In this document: piece by piece, positions 25,351-34,118 of the stretch | Position numbering within the stretch: the stretch's first letter is position 1 | Layout: every line of letters starts with the position of its first letter | Source: Streptomyces sp. L-9-10 | GTDB lineage: Bacteria; Actinomycetota; Actinomycetes; Streptomycetales; Streptomycetaceae | Reading direction: 5' to 3' | DNA: 64,000 bases | Assembly (NCBI RefSeq): GCF_004151105.1 | Contig: NZ_PHRF01000035.1 | Span: 1 to 64,000 of the forward strand | Notes under the pieces: generated by a model | Seen by the model: only the letters and a program-made list of their open reading frames with translations | What the model was told of the DNA's origin: nothing | Database searches by the model: none | Translations under genes and position numbers: made by a program

Positions 25351-26199
25351 TCACTCCCCGCCGCGCAGAATGGAGTTGCCCTCGTGCAGGGCCTCCGGCG
25401 CGGGTACGTCCAGCTGAAGTCTGCCGCTGAGCCCGTAGAAGGCGACGGGGTTGCGCCACAGGACCTGGTCGACGTCGTCCTCGCCGAACCCGGCGGCGAG
25501 CATCGCGTCGCCGACCTTGCGGGTCTTGAGCGGGTCGCTGTTGCCCCAGTCGGCGGCCGAGTTGACGAGCACCCTCTCGGTGCCGTGCTCCTTGAGGACG
25601 GCGACCATCCGGTCCTCGTCCATCTTGGTGTCGGGGTAGATCGAGAAGCCGAGCCAACTGCCGCTCTGGGCCGCGTCCTTGACGGTCGTCTCGTTGAGGT
25701 GGTCGAGCAGCACCCGGTCCGGGGCGAGCGCGGACTCCCGTACGACGTCGATGGTGCGGCGCAGCCCGGACAGTTTGTCGCGGTGGGGGGTGTGGACGAG
25801 CGCGGGCAGCCCGTGGTCGGCGGCGAGCTGGAGCTGCGCGGCCAGGGCGGTGTCCTCGGCCGGGGTCATCGAGTCGTATCCGATCTCGCCGACGGCGACG
25901 ACACCGTCCTTGACCAGATAGCGCGGCAGTTCGTCCAGGACGGGGGTGCAGCGCGGGTCGTTCGCCTCTTTGGGGTTGAGGGCGAGCGTGCAGTGGTGGG
26001 CGATGCCGTACTGGGCGGCGCGGAACGGCTCCCAGCCGAGGAGCGCGTCGAAGTAGTCGAAGAAGCTCTCGGGTGAGGTGCGGGGCTGGCCGAGCCAGAA
26101 CGACGGCTCGACCAGGGCGCGGACTCCGGAGTCGTACATCGCCCGGTAGTCGTCCGTGGTGCGGGAGGTCATATGGATGTGGGGGTCGAAGATGCGCAT
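25351..26199 (-). CDS. eboB: TatD-like metal-dependent hydrolase, EboB-like
   Basis: 282 aa beginning MRIFDPHIHMTSRTTDDY, with the HxH metal motif of amidohydrolase/TatD proteins at residues 7-9. Further ligands appear in VAVGEIGYD and LVHTPHRDK, and at VLLDHLNE. The start is shared with the eboA stop (TGATG-type overlap). EboB proteins are TatD relatives of unknown substrate in ebo operons. The gene is intact and of normal length. Confidence 0.84.
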   Translation of the reverse strand: MRIFDPHIHMTSRTTDDYRAMYDSGVRALVEPSFWLGQPRTSPESFFDYFDALLGWEPFRAAQYGIAHHCTLALNPKEANDPRCTPVLDELPRYLVKDGVVAVGEIGYDSMTPAEDTALAAQLQLAADHGLPALVHTPHRDKLSGLRRTIDVVRESALAPDRVLLDHLNETTVKDAAQSGSWLGFSIYPDTKMDEDRMVAVLKEHGTERVLVNSAADWGNSDPLKTRKVGDAMLAAGFGEDDVDQVLWRNPVAFYGLSGRLQLDVPAPEALHEGNSILRGGE

Positions 26200-26798
26200 C
26201 AGGACTCCTCGCCGGTCAGGGTCAACGCACGGTGCAGGTCGGCGGGTACGGGACGGCCGGCGGCGGTGCGCTCTGCCGCGAAGTCGGCGAGCATCCTTGC
26301 CAGTTCGGTGTCTCCGTGGGCGCGTGCGGCCAGGCTCTCGACGGCGTCGACCGGCACGCCGGTGAAGAGGCACTTGAGGACGGCGTGCCGCCAGGCGTGG
26401 GGGTCGAGATGGGCGGCGGCGTAGGGACCGACGGCGGCGGCGACCAGCCGGGTGTCATTGGTCCGCAGGGCGTCCTCGACCAGGGGCAGCGCGCCGGGTC
26501 CGGTGACGCGGTCGGGCAGGGCGAGCAGGACGGCGCGCCGCTCGGCGGCGGTGCCCCGCTGGTAGAGCCGGGTCAGGGTGGTGAGCCCGGCATCGGCTTC
26601 CCTGAGCAGGAGGGTGCGTACGGCGTCGGCGTGATCCTGGCCGCAGTGGCGTCCGGCGGCGGCGAAGCGCAGCTCCCAGCCGGCGGCGGCAACGTTGTCG
26701 TCGGCGCGGCCGGCGGTGGCCTCGGCCAGGGCCTCGTCGAGCCAGGACGCGGCGGGCGCGTCGAGCCTGAGGAGGAGTTCCTCACGGGTCGGGGACAT
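26199..26798 (-). CDS. eboA: EboA-domain protein
   Basis: 199 aa, helical and Ala/Leu/Arg-rich, with typical EboA segments: SWLDEALAEA, WELRFAAAGRHCG, LYQRGTAAERRAVLLAL, DTRLVAAAVGPYAAAHLD, WRHAVLKCLFTGVP. The repeated helical pairs suggest a HEAT-like scaffold. No catalytic motif is seen. It overlaps both neighbours by one base. EboA is found only in ebo operons and is thought to be a partner protein; its function is unknown. Confidence 0.85.
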   Translation of the reverse strand: MSPTREELLLRLDAPAASWLDEALAEATAGRADDNVAAAGWELRFAAAGRHCGQDHADAVRTLLLREADAGLTTLTRLYQRGTAAERRAVLLALPDRVTGPGALPLVEDALRTNDTRLVAAAVGPYAAAHLDPHAWRHAVLKCLFTGVPVDAVESLAARAHGDTELARMLADFAAERTAAGRPVPADLHRALTLTGEES

Positions 26799-27640
26799 CA
26801 GGACACCCCCTGGGCGCGGAGGAAGTCCAGGGACGTGCGGGCCAGTTCGGGCCCGGCGTGGGAGTGGCGGGGCAGTTCCACGACGGTCAGGCCCTCGTAC
26901 CCGGTCGCCGCCAGCGCGGCGAGCACGGGCGGGAAGTCGATCTCGCCTTCCCCGAACGGCAGATGCTCATGGACACCGCGCCGCATGTCCTCGATCTGCA
27001 CATGCCGCAGCCAGGGGGCGGCGTCCCGTACGCAGTCGGCGGGAGACGCGGCCTCCAGGCACTGGCAGTGGCCGATGTCGAGGGTGAGCCCGAGCGCGTC
27101 CGGGTCGCCGAGCAGATGTCTGAGCCGGTGGAATCCCGCGATGTCCGAGACGAGATGGCCGGGTTCGGGCTCGACGGCGAGGGGGATGTCGGCGGCCTCC
27201 GCCGCGTCGAGGACGGGGCCCATCGCCTCTTCGAGCCGCTTCCAGGCGGTGTCGGTGTCGGTGGGGCCGGGGACGATGCCGCTGAAGCAGTGGACGGCGT
27301 GCGCGCCGAGGTCGGCGGCGACCTGAACGGCCTTGACCAGCAGCCGCGTTCGGGCGGCGCGGTCGTCGGGGTCCGGGTCGAGCAGCGTGGGTCCGTGCTT
27401 GCGGCGCGGGTCGAGTACGTAACGGGCGCCGGTCTCGACGGTGACCCCGAGGCCCAGCTCGGCCAGCCGGCGGGCGACCCGCTGGGTGCGGGCGGTCAGA
27501 TCGGGGGCCATGGGGTCGAGATGCATATGGTCGAGGGTCAGCCCGACGCCGTCGTAGCCGAGGTCGGCGAGCAGCCCGAGGGCGTCGTCGAGGCGCAGAT
27601 CGGTGAGCCCGTTGGTGCCGTATCCGAAACGCAGACTCAT
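26798..27640 (-). CDS. Sugar phosphate isomerase/epimerase-like TIM barrel
   Basis: 280 aa, a cytoplasmic AP-endonuclease-2-type barrel: LRFGYGTNGLTDL, DGVGLTLDHMHLDP, VTVETGARYVLDP, AVHCFSGIVPG, LAVEPEPGHL, GLTLDIGHCQCLE, HVQIEDM, VVELPRHSH. Metal ligands Glu/Asp/His are in place. It is inside the ebo-type operon, coupled on both sides. Possibly it acts on the cyclitol or ketose made by the MIPS-like enzyme two genes upstream (inference). Confidence 0.85.
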   Translation of the reverse strand: MSLRFGYGTNGLTDLRLDDALGLLADLGYDGVGLTLDHMHLDPMAPDLTARTQRVARRLAELGLGVTVETGARYVLDPRRKHGPTLLDPDPDDRAARTRLLVKAVQVAADLGAHAVHCFSGIVPGPTDTDTAWKRLEEAMGPVLDAAEAADIPLAVEPEPGHLVSDIAGFHRLRHLLGDPDALGLTLDIGHCQCLEAASPADCVRDAAPWLRHVQIEDMRRGVHEHLPFGEGEIDFPPVLAALAATGYEGLTVVELPRHSHAGPELARTSLDFLRAQGVS

Positions 27641-28794
27641 GTGGGGCTCACTTTCCGTGCGAACGTGCGGGCCAGCGGTACGAGCCCCATGACGCCGAGC
27701 GCGATCCCGGCGGCCCCGCCGCGCGCGGCCAGCGCGGCCTGGAGCGGGATCATCGCCCGGATGCCGCCGCCGACGGCGCGCTGGGTGAGCGGTGGCGACG
27801 GATTGAGCGCGGCGTGCAGGAGGGGCTTCCCGGCGGTCCCCGCGTAGACGAGGGCGAGCGCCCCGGCGAGCGCGGGTCCCGCGGCGGCGAGCGCGGGCCC
27901 GGCCGACCGGACCGCACCTGTCCCCCGGTGTGGGGCGGCACGGAAACCGCCCCGCGCCACGGCCCCGTCCGCCGGCCGGCCCGCCAGCGTGCCCAGCACG
28001 CCGGTGGCCACGAGCGCGGCGAGCGGCGCGGCCGTCGAACCGCCCTGCGCCTCGCGGCGCGAGACGGTGGTGACGGCGACGGTGTGCGCGCCGAGGAGTG
28101 TGGCCGAGGGCAGTGCGGTACGGAGACCGTCCCAGGGGTCGGTGCCGCGTACGGCTCCGGCGTACGGCGACGGCGTACGGGGCGAGGTGCGCGCGGCACC
28201 GCCGCCGCCTGCGCCTCCGGCCGGCGCGGACGAGGTGTTCCCGGGACCCCGGGTCACCGCTGCCGCGCGGCCGGCCGTGCCGGGCCCGGCCGGCGCCGAC
28301 GTGGCGCGGTCGCGCACGTTCGCGGTCGCGGTCGCGGTCGCGGTCGCGGTCGCGCCCAGCAGTACGTCCAGTGCCCTGGCCGCGCCCATCGCCGCCGGAC
28401 CCGCCGCCGTGTGTTTCAGCCGCAGGTCGTACGCCCAGACCGTGGCCGCCAGGGCCGTGCCCACGGCCAGCGACGACCGGCCCGCGCGGGCCGCGAGGGC
28501 GAGGCCCGCGGCCGTCAGCACGCCCGCCGCGGCGAGGGCCGCCGGCGGGGAGATCCGGCCCGACGGGATGGGGCGGTGCGGGCGGTCGATCGCGTCCTCC
28601 TCGCGGTCCGCCCAGTCGTTGAGCGCCATGCCCGCCTCGTACAGGCAGAGCGAGGCGCCCACGGCGAGCGCGGTGGAGCGGTTGGGGCGTACGCCGAGAG
28701 CCGCGGCCCCGGCCAGCGCGTCGCCCGGGACCGTGAACAGGGCCGAGACGCGGAGCAGTTCGGCCCAGGCCCGCATACGTCCGCGCAGGCTCAC
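27637..28794 (-). CDS. eboC: UbiA-superfamily prenyltransferase, EboC/SCO3242-like
   Basis: 385 aa from GTG 28794 (4-bp overlap with the MIPS gene). The first prenyl-diphosphate motif is present in ALNDWADREEDAIDR (NDxxDxxxD), followed by PHRPIPSGRIS. The second Asp-rich motif of UbiA is not obvious. About eight membrane helices are expected. A low-complexity Ala/Thr then Gly/Pro/Ala stretch (about residues 147-222) is inserted between helices and is partly encoded by a pure hexamer repeat. EboC-type proteins are proposed to prenylate or anchor the ebo metabolite. The product is unknown. Confidence 0.83.
   Translation of the reverse strand: MSLRGRMRAWAELLRVSALFTVPGDALAGAAALGVRPNRSTALAVGASLCLYEAGMALNDWADREEDAIDRPHRPIPSGRISPPAALAAAGVLTAAGLALAARAGRSSLAVGTALAATVWAYDLRLKHTAAGPAAMGAARALDVLLGATATATATATANVRDRATSAPAGPGTAGRAAAVTRGPGNTSSAPAGGAGGGGAARTSPRTPSPYAGAVRGTDPWDGLRTALPSATLLGAHTVAVTTVSRREAQGGSTAAPLAALVATGVLGTLAGRPADGAVARGGFRAAPHRGTGAVRSAGPALAAAGPALAGALALVYAGTAGKPLLHAALNPSPPLTQRAVGGGIRAMIPLQAALAARGGAAGIALGVMGLVPLARTFARKVSPT
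28321..28354. repeat. Hexanucleotide tandem repeat inside eboC
   Basis: Five perfect copies of CGCGGT followed by CGCG. On the coding strand it gives an (Ala-Thr)n run. Copy-number change by slippage would alter the protein length in frame. Confidence 0.9.
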
Positions 28795-29942
28795 CTGGTC
28801 TCCTTCAGCCGCTCGGCGAAGGCGAGCAGCTCGTCGAACTGTTCGGCGAGCGCGGCGGGGCCGCCGTCCGGATCCTTGAAGTAGAAGCCGAGACCGGGCA
28901 GGGGCCCGCTCAGCCCCGCCTCGTGCGCACGGGCCACCAGCCGGGCCAGGTCGAGTACGAGCGGCGCGGCGAGCGCCGAGTCGCACCCCTGCCAGATGGT
29001 CTGGAGGATCATCCGCGAGCCGAGGAAGCCGTCGAACGCGATGTGGTCCCAGGCGGTCTTCCAGTCGCCGAGCGCGGGGACGTCGTCGATGTGGACCTCG
29101 CCCTCGGGGGCCGTGCCGAGGGTGTCGGCCAGTACGCGTTCCTTGCCCGCGTTCTTGGCCGCCGCGGCGGCCGGGTCGGCCAGCGCCGCTCCGTCCCCGC
29201 CGCCCAGCAGGTTCGTGCCCGACCAGGCCCGTACGGTCAGCGCGCGCTGGACGAACATCGGGGCGAGCACGGAACGGAGCAGCGTCTGGCCTGTCTTGCC
29301 GTCGCGGCCGGCGTGGGGAAGTCCGCCGGCCTCGGCGGCCGCCGTGAGGGCCTCGGTGCGCAGCCCGGTGGAGGGCGTGAAGTTGACGTACGAGCAGTCG
29401 GCCCGGATGGCGGCCGCCGCGTAGAGCGAGCTGGCGGGCAGGCGCGGATCGTCCGGCGCGGGCTGGGGTTCGGTGGAGGAGACGTTGACGACGACGGTGC
29501 GGGCGACGCCGGTGCGGCGCGCGAAGTCCCTGAGGTCGTCGGCGAACGAGGCGATGAGCTCCTCGTCGCTCCTGGTGTCGCCCGGCTGGGGGCCGCCGGC
29601 CCGTATCTCCTGGTCGGCGGCGGCCAGTTCGGCGTGAATAGCGGCGGGCAGGCCGTGCGGCAGCACGCCCGCCGCGGTCAGCGCCTCCGCGCGTTTGGGC
29701 AGCGGACAGCTCACCGTGTCGTGTCCGCCGAAGACGAGCGAGGAGAGTGCGGGGAGGCCCGTGTCCGCGAAGGGCGCGGTCTCGGTGACCATGCCCGTCG
29801 CGGGATGGAGCCCGGCGGTGACCGCCGCGCATCCGGCGACGGCCGTCGTGGCGACGGAGCCGCGCGCTCCGACGAACCAGACGCCGGTGCGTGCTGCAGT
29901 CGATTCTGTACGGGTCGTCGTCGCGGGACTGGTCGTCGTCAC
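28791..29942 (-). CDS. Inositol-3-phosphate synthase homologue of the ebo-type operon
   Basis: 383 aa, first gene of the operon; GTG start with GGGAGG 7 bp upstream. It has the MIPS fold: NAD-binding WFVGARGSVATTAVAG, VVVNVSSTEP, SYVNFTPS, the catalytic-loop GRDGKTGQTLLRSVL, SGTNLLGGGDG, and WKTAWDHIAFDGFLGSRM. It should cyclise glucose-6-phosphate or a similar sugar phosphate to a cyclitol phosphate. In cyanobacterial ebo operons a 3-dehydroquinate-synthase-like EboD makes the ring; here a MIPS-like cyclase takes that place. An RNA-independent promoter must lie in 29943-30041. Confidence 0.83.
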   Translation of the reverse strand: MTTTSPATTTRTESTAARTGVWFVGARGSVATTAVAGCAAVTAGLHPATGMVTETAPFADTGLPALSSLVFGGHDTVSCPLPKRAEALTAAGVLPHGLPAAIHAELAAADQEIRAGGPQPGDTRSDEELIASFADDLRDFARRTGVARTVVVNVSSTEPQPAPDDPRLPASSLYAAAAIRADCSYVNFTPSTGLRTEALTAAAEAGGLPHAGRDGKTGQTLLRSVLAPMFVQRALTVRAWSGTNLLGGGDGAALADPAAAAAKNAGKERVLADTLGTAPEGEVHIDDVPALGDWKTAWDHIAFDGFLGSRMILQTIWQGCDSALAAPLVLDLARLVARAHEAGLSGPLPGLGFYFKDPDGGPAALAEQFDELLAFAERLKETR

Positions 29943-30041
29943 GGGGCTGCCTCCCTGCCGGTGGTGTGGTGGTTGGTGGACGGCGGGCGGGGGGTACGGC
30001 GCCTCCCCGCCCGCCGCCGGCTTACGGGCCGCCCCGTCCCG

Positions 30042-30066
30042 GAGACCTCTGGCTACGAGAGGTCTC
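30042..30066 (-). terminator. Hairpin abutting the stop of the multidomain dehydrogenase
   Basis: GAGACCTCT (30042-30050) pairs with AGAGGTCTC (30058-30066), perfect 9 bp with a 7-base loop; the stem begins at the last base of the TAG stop. It separates this gene from the ebo operon. Confidence 0.7.
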
Positions 30067-33000
30067 TAGGCGGAGGGCAGTTCCTTGAGCTGGACGTCAC
30101 GGAAGGACACCTGGTCGTCCGCGCCGTGGTTCTGGAGGCCGATGTAGCCGTCCTTCAGACTGCGCTCGGGGTCCTTGTTGGTGAAGTCGTTGATCTTCAC
30201 GCCGTTGAGGAAGATCTGCAGACGCTCACCCTGGACCTTGATCTCGTAGTTGTTCCACTGGCCCGGGGGCCGCAGAACCTGGTCCCTGGCCTTGATGTTG
30301 GCCGACTTGAAGCCGTAGACGGAGCCGGTGGTGCGGTCGGCCGCGTCGGTGGCGTCGATCTGGATCTCATACCCCTTGTCGACCGCGGACCACGGATCGT
30401 CGGAGGCCGGGAAGCCCACGAAGACACCGGAGTTGTCGTCCCCGTCCATCTTCCAGTCGAGCTTCAGGGAGTAGGACCCCAGCTGCTTGGCCTGGTACCA
30501 CAGCAGGCCCATGCCGCCCTCGGAGCGCAGTTCACCGTCCACGACGTTGAACTTGCCCGGTCCGGCCTGCTTCCAGCCCTCCAGCGTCTTGCCGTTGAAG
30601 AGGTCCCGGTAGCCGGTCTGCGGCTTGCAGTCCGCCTTCACCTGGCCGGCCGCGTAGCGCAGTCCGCCGAGCAGGTGCTGGCGGAAGGCGTCGTCCGCGT
30701 ACGACTCCTTGGTGTGGCCGCCGCCGGTGTAGAAGGCACGGCCGCCCTCGTACGTCTGGCACCAGGCGATCGGGTGGTCGCCCTTCATGTTGCCGCCCTG
30801 GTAGGTGGTCTCGTCCAGGGTGGCGAGGACGCGGGCCTGATCCCGCGGGTTGGTGCGGTAGTTGTACCACTCGTCGGTGCGCTGCCACTCGTCGCCCAGG
30901 TGGGCGGTCGACGGGTGGTCGTGGTCCTCGACGCGTACGGTGGCCGGCTGGATCTGCGGGTGGGAGTCGAAGTAGGCCCCCACCAGGCCGCCGTAGAAGG
31001 ACCAGTCGTACTCGGTGTCCGCCGCGGCGTGGACGCCCATGTAGCCGCCGCCGGTGGCGACGTAGTTCTCGAACGCCTTCTGCTGGTCGGCGTTGAGGAC
31101 GTCACCGGTGGTGGAGAGGAAGACCACCGCGTCGTACCTGGCCAGGTTGTTGGTGGTGAACTGGCCGGCCGCCTCGGTGGCGTCGACGGTGATCCCGGTG
31201 GTCTTGCCGAGCTCCTTGAGCGCGGCGACGCCCGCGGGGATCGAGTCGTGGCGGAAGCCGCCGGTCTTGGAGAAGACCAGGACCCGCTTCTCGGTCTTGC
31301 CGGCCACGGCCGTGGAGAGCTGGAAGTCGTCCAGGTCGTACAGCGCGCCGCCGCCGGCACCGCCCTTGAAGACCAGGAACAGCTCGGTGGTCTGCTTGGG
31401 TACGGCACGGAGCGGTACGTCGATGTCCTGGAAGGTCTCCCAGCCGCCGGTGACCGGGATCGGCGCGGAGCCGAGCAGGTTGCCGGTGGCCGAGCCGGTG
31501 CGCACCTCCAGGAATCCGCCGGCGCCGCCGGAGGAGATCCGGGCGGTGAGCGTCTTGGACCCGGTCAGGTTGTACGGCGAGAAGGAGATCCAGTCACCGT
31601 TGTCGATGTCGCCGACGGTCTTGCCGCCGTTGGCCGGTGCCTTGTCGTAGACCTTGATACCGGAGGAGTTGTTGAAGTGCTCGGCCTGCCGGTGGCGCGG
31701 CTGGAGCTGCGACTGGTCGTGCGTGGTGAGCGCCGCCTGGCCGCCGCCTCCGCCGTCGGTGTACTCGGCGTCGATCACACCGAAGATATTGGCGTTGGGA
31801 TCGTGCTCGGTGTCGGCGGGCGCGGTGATGGTGCCCTCACAGCCGTTGGCCGAGGTGATCGGGTGGCCGTGGCTGTCGTGGCCGAGGATGTAGCGGACGA
31901 CGATCTTGGAGCAGTCGATCGCCCCGTCCTCCGGGTCGGTGACCTTCACCTTGAAGGGGACGGTGTCCCCGAAGTTGAAGAGGTGCCCGTCGTTGGGGAG
32001 TTCGAGTGTCACCTTGGGCGCGGTGTTGCCGACGACGATCCGCACGGACGCGCTCGCGGTGCGCTCGGTCGGGTCGGTGACGGTGAGCCGCGCGGTGTAG
32101 GTGCCGTTCTTCTTGTACGTGTACGAGGGGTTGGTCTCGGTCGAGGTGCCGCCGTCGCCGAAGTCCCACGCGTAGGTGAGGGCGTCGCCGTCGGGGTCCT
32201 CGGTGCCCGCGGAGGAGAAGGTGACCTTCAGCGGGGACTTGCCGGACGTCTTGGTCGCGGTCGCCTCGGCGATCGGTGACTTGCCGCCCGTGGAGTTCTC
32301 GATGCGGTAGAGCGCGGAGTGCTCGTCGCCGCCGAACCAGGACAGGCCGTAGTCGAGGACGTAGAGCGCGCCGTCGGGGCCGAACTCCATGTCCATGGGC
32401 TGGGTGCCGGACCACGGGAACGGGTTGATCTTGCTGACGGTGCCGTCCTCGCCCTGCTCGATCCGCTTGATCCACTGGCGGCCGAACTCACCGGCGAAGA
32501 AGTCCCCGTCGTACTCCTCGGGGAACTTGACCGGGGAGTCGAGGTCGGCGTCGTACCGGTAGACCGGTCCGCCCATCGGGGACTCGGAGCCGCTGCCGAA
32601 CTCGGGCAGGCTGCCGCCGTCGTACGGGATCCAGGCCGCCTGGGCCGGCGGGAGGTCCGTCAGACCCGTGTTGTGCGGCGAGGTGTTCTTGGGCGCCGCG
32701 CAGTCGAAGGCCGCGCCGGACGCCTTGGTGGCGAAGTCGTAGTCGATGAAGGGGTCGTTGTCCCCCGTGCAGTACGGCCATCCGAAGTTGCCCGCCTGGG
32801 TGACCCGGGCGAACTCCACCTGGCCGGCCGGACCCCGGGTCGGGGACGCGGCGCCGGCGTCGGGACCGTAGTCACCGACGTAGACGATGCCCGTCTTCTT
32901 GTCGACGGAGATACGGAAGGGGTTGCGGAACCCCATGGCGTAGATCTCGGGCCGGGTCTTCTCGGTGCCCGGGGCGAAGAGGTTGCCCTCGGGGATGGTG

Positions 33001-33752
33001 TACGAGCCGTCCTCGGCGACCTTGATGCGCAGGACCTTGCCGCGCAGGTCGTTGGTGTTGCCGGAGGAACGCTGGGCGTCGAACGCCGGGTTGCGGTCGG
33101 CCCGCTCGTCGATCGGCGTGTAACCGTCGGAGGCGAACGGGTTGGTGTCGTCGCCGGTCGACAGATACAGGTTGCCGTCCGCGTCGAAGGCGATGTCGCC
33201 GCCCACGTGGCAGCAGGTGCCGCGCGAGGTGGTGACGTCGAGGACCTTCTTCTCGCTCGCCTTGTCGAGCGTGCCGTCCTCGTTGAGTGTGAAGCGCGAG
33301 AGCCGGTTGTATCCGTCGAACGGGGCGAAGTCGGCCGCCGTGCCGTTCTCGGGGGCGTCGCCGGACGGGGTGTCCAGCTTGGGCGCGTAGAAGAGGTAAA
33401 TGGCCCGGTTCTCGGCGAAGTCGGGGTCGACCCCGACGCCCTGGAGGCCCTCCTCGTCGTGGTTGTAGACATCCAGCGTGCCGGAGACGGTGGTGTCGCC
33501 GCCGGCGTCGGTGATGCGCAGTGTGCCGTCACGCGAGGTGTGCAGCACCCGGCGGTCGGGCAGGACGGCGAGCGACATGGGCTCGCCGACCGCGTCGGCG
33601 CCCTTCGCGAGGGTCACCTGCTGGAAGCTCTCCTCCGCGGCCGGCTCGTCCGGATGCGCGGCGGCGGGTACGGCGCTGAGGCTCGATCCTGCGAGCAGAG
33701 CGCCCGTCAGGAGTGCGAGGAGGGTTCTGGCTCTGGGGCGTTTTCTGTGCAC
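30066..33752 (-). CDS. Secreted multidomain sugar dehydrogenase/ThuA/DUF1080 protein
   Basis: 1228 aa from GTG 33752 (GGAGG 6 bp upstream). Order: Sec signal (about 1-32, LLALLTGALLAGSSLSAVPA); soluble glucose/sorbosone-dehydrogenase-type beta-propeller (about 40-460; GLQGVGVDPDFAEN, GTCCHVGGDIAFDADGNLYL, GDYGPDAG); PKD domain (about 494-574; YAWDFGDG); CBM6-like domain (about 687-811); ThuA glutamine-amidotransferase-like domain (about 821-1035; GGFRHDSI, MGVHAAADTEYDW, GHTKESY); C-terminal DUF1080/3-keto-glycoside-hydrolase-type lectin fold (about 1050-1228; YRDLFNGKTLEGW). Together these suggest oxidation and processing of keto-sugars outside the cell, fed to the nearby importer. Confidence 0.88.
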   Translation of the reverse strand: MHRKRPRARTLLALLTGALLAGSSLSAVPAAAHPDEPAAEESFQQVTLAKGADAVGEPMSLAVLPDRRVLHTSRDGTLRITDAGGDTTVSGTLDVYNHDEEGLQGVGVDPDFAENRAIYLFYAPKLDTPSGDAPENGTAADFAPFDGYNRLSRFTLNEDGTLDKASEKKVLDVTTSRGTCCHVGGDIAFDADGNLYLSTGDDTNPFASDGYTPIDERADRNPAFDAQRSSGNTNDLRGKVLRIKVAEDGSYTIPEGNLFAPGTEKTRPEIYAMGFRNPFRISVDKKTGIVYVGDYGPDAGAASPTRGPAGQVEFARVTQAGNFGWPYCTGDNDPFIDYDFATKASGAAFDCAAPKNTSPHNTGLTDLPPAQAAWIPYDGGSLPEFGSGSESPMGGPVYRYDADLDSPVKFPEEYDGDFFAGEFGRQWIKRIEQGEDGTVSKINPFPWSGTQPMDMEFGPDGALYVLDYGLSWFGGDEHSALYRIENSTGGKSPIAEATATKTSGKSPLKVTFSSAGTEDPDGDALTYAWDFGDGGTSTETNPSYTYKKNGTYTARLTVTDPTERTASASVRIVVGNTAPKVTLELPNDGHLFNFGDTVPFKVKVTDPEDGAIDCSKIVVRYILGHDSHGHPITSANGCEGTITAPADTEHDPNANIFGVIDAEYTDGGGGGQAALTTHDQSQLQPRHRQAEHFNNSSGIKVYDKAPANGGKTVGDIDNGDWISFSPYNLTGSKTLTARISSGGAGGFLEVRTGSATGNLLGSAPIPVTGGWETFQDIDVPLRAVPKQTTELFLVFKGGAGGGALYDLDDFQLSTAVAGKTEKRVLVFSKTGGFRHDSIPAGVAALKELGKTTGITVDATEAAGQFTTNNLARYDAVVFLSTTGDVLNADQQKAFENYVATGGGYMGVHAAADTEYDWSFYGGLVGAYFDSHPQIQPATVRVEDHDHPSTAHLGDEWQRTDEWYNYRTNPRDQARVLATLDETTYQGGNMKGDHPIAWCQTYEGGRAFYTGGGHTKESYADDAFRQHLLGGLRYAAGQVKADCKPQTGYRDLFNGKTLEGWKQAGPGKFNVVDGELRSEGGMGLLWYQAKQLGSYSLKLDWKMDGDDNSGVFVGFPASDDPWSAVDKGYEIQIDATDAADRTTGSVYGFKSANIKARDQVLRPPGQWNNYEIKVQGERLQIFLNGVKINDFTNKDPERSLKDGYIGLQNHGADDQVSFRDVQLKELPSA

Positions 33753-34052
33753 GAAAGTCCTCCACAATGGGCTGTTCGTACGTGCTGGGTTGCCAAGGGA
33801 GCGCGGAGGAGCGCTCTCGCCTCCCGGGGACGGTGCTCGTCCTGCACCGGATCCCCGGAGAGAGGTGACTGCGTCGCCGACGTGCGCCGTCACATCGGAG
33901 ACCACCTGTGTCCTGTACGTATGCCGTGTACCTATGTCCTGTACATCTCAGTGGACGGTAGCTGTGTTCGTCCGTGTCCGAAAGACCTTGCGCAGAGGAG
34001 AAGTTGCCTTTTTCCTCCCTCAGGACAAAGCACTTTCCGGGCAGGCCTGACC
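33753..34052. other. Promoter region of the multidomain dehydrogenase
   Basis: About 300 bp between the GTG start and the upstream terminators. AT-richer than its surroundings (several TGTACGT/TGTCCT-like repeats around 33908-33965), with no coding frame or clear operator. Presumably holds the promoter. Confidence 0.4.
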
Positions 34053-34116
34053 GCCCGGCGGCGCTTCCGCCGCCGGGCTGCCAGCCTTCTCCCCGGAGCC
34101 CGATCCGGGGAGAAGG
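34053..34116 (-). terminator. Double hairpin terminator after the isomerase gene
   Basis: The first stem on the minus strand is 13 bp (34085-34097 with 34104-34116, 6-base loop), starting 2 bp after the stop. A second 10-bp stem (34053-34062 with 34069-34078) follows. Tandem strong stems isolate the ABC/isomerase operon from the secreted dehydrogenase gene. Confidence 0.8.
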
Positions 34117-34118
34117 AG

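Noticed and set aside
30066..33752. Trehalose-utilisation role because of the ThuA domain
   Set aside because: ThuA domains are widespread and no trehalose gene is nearby.
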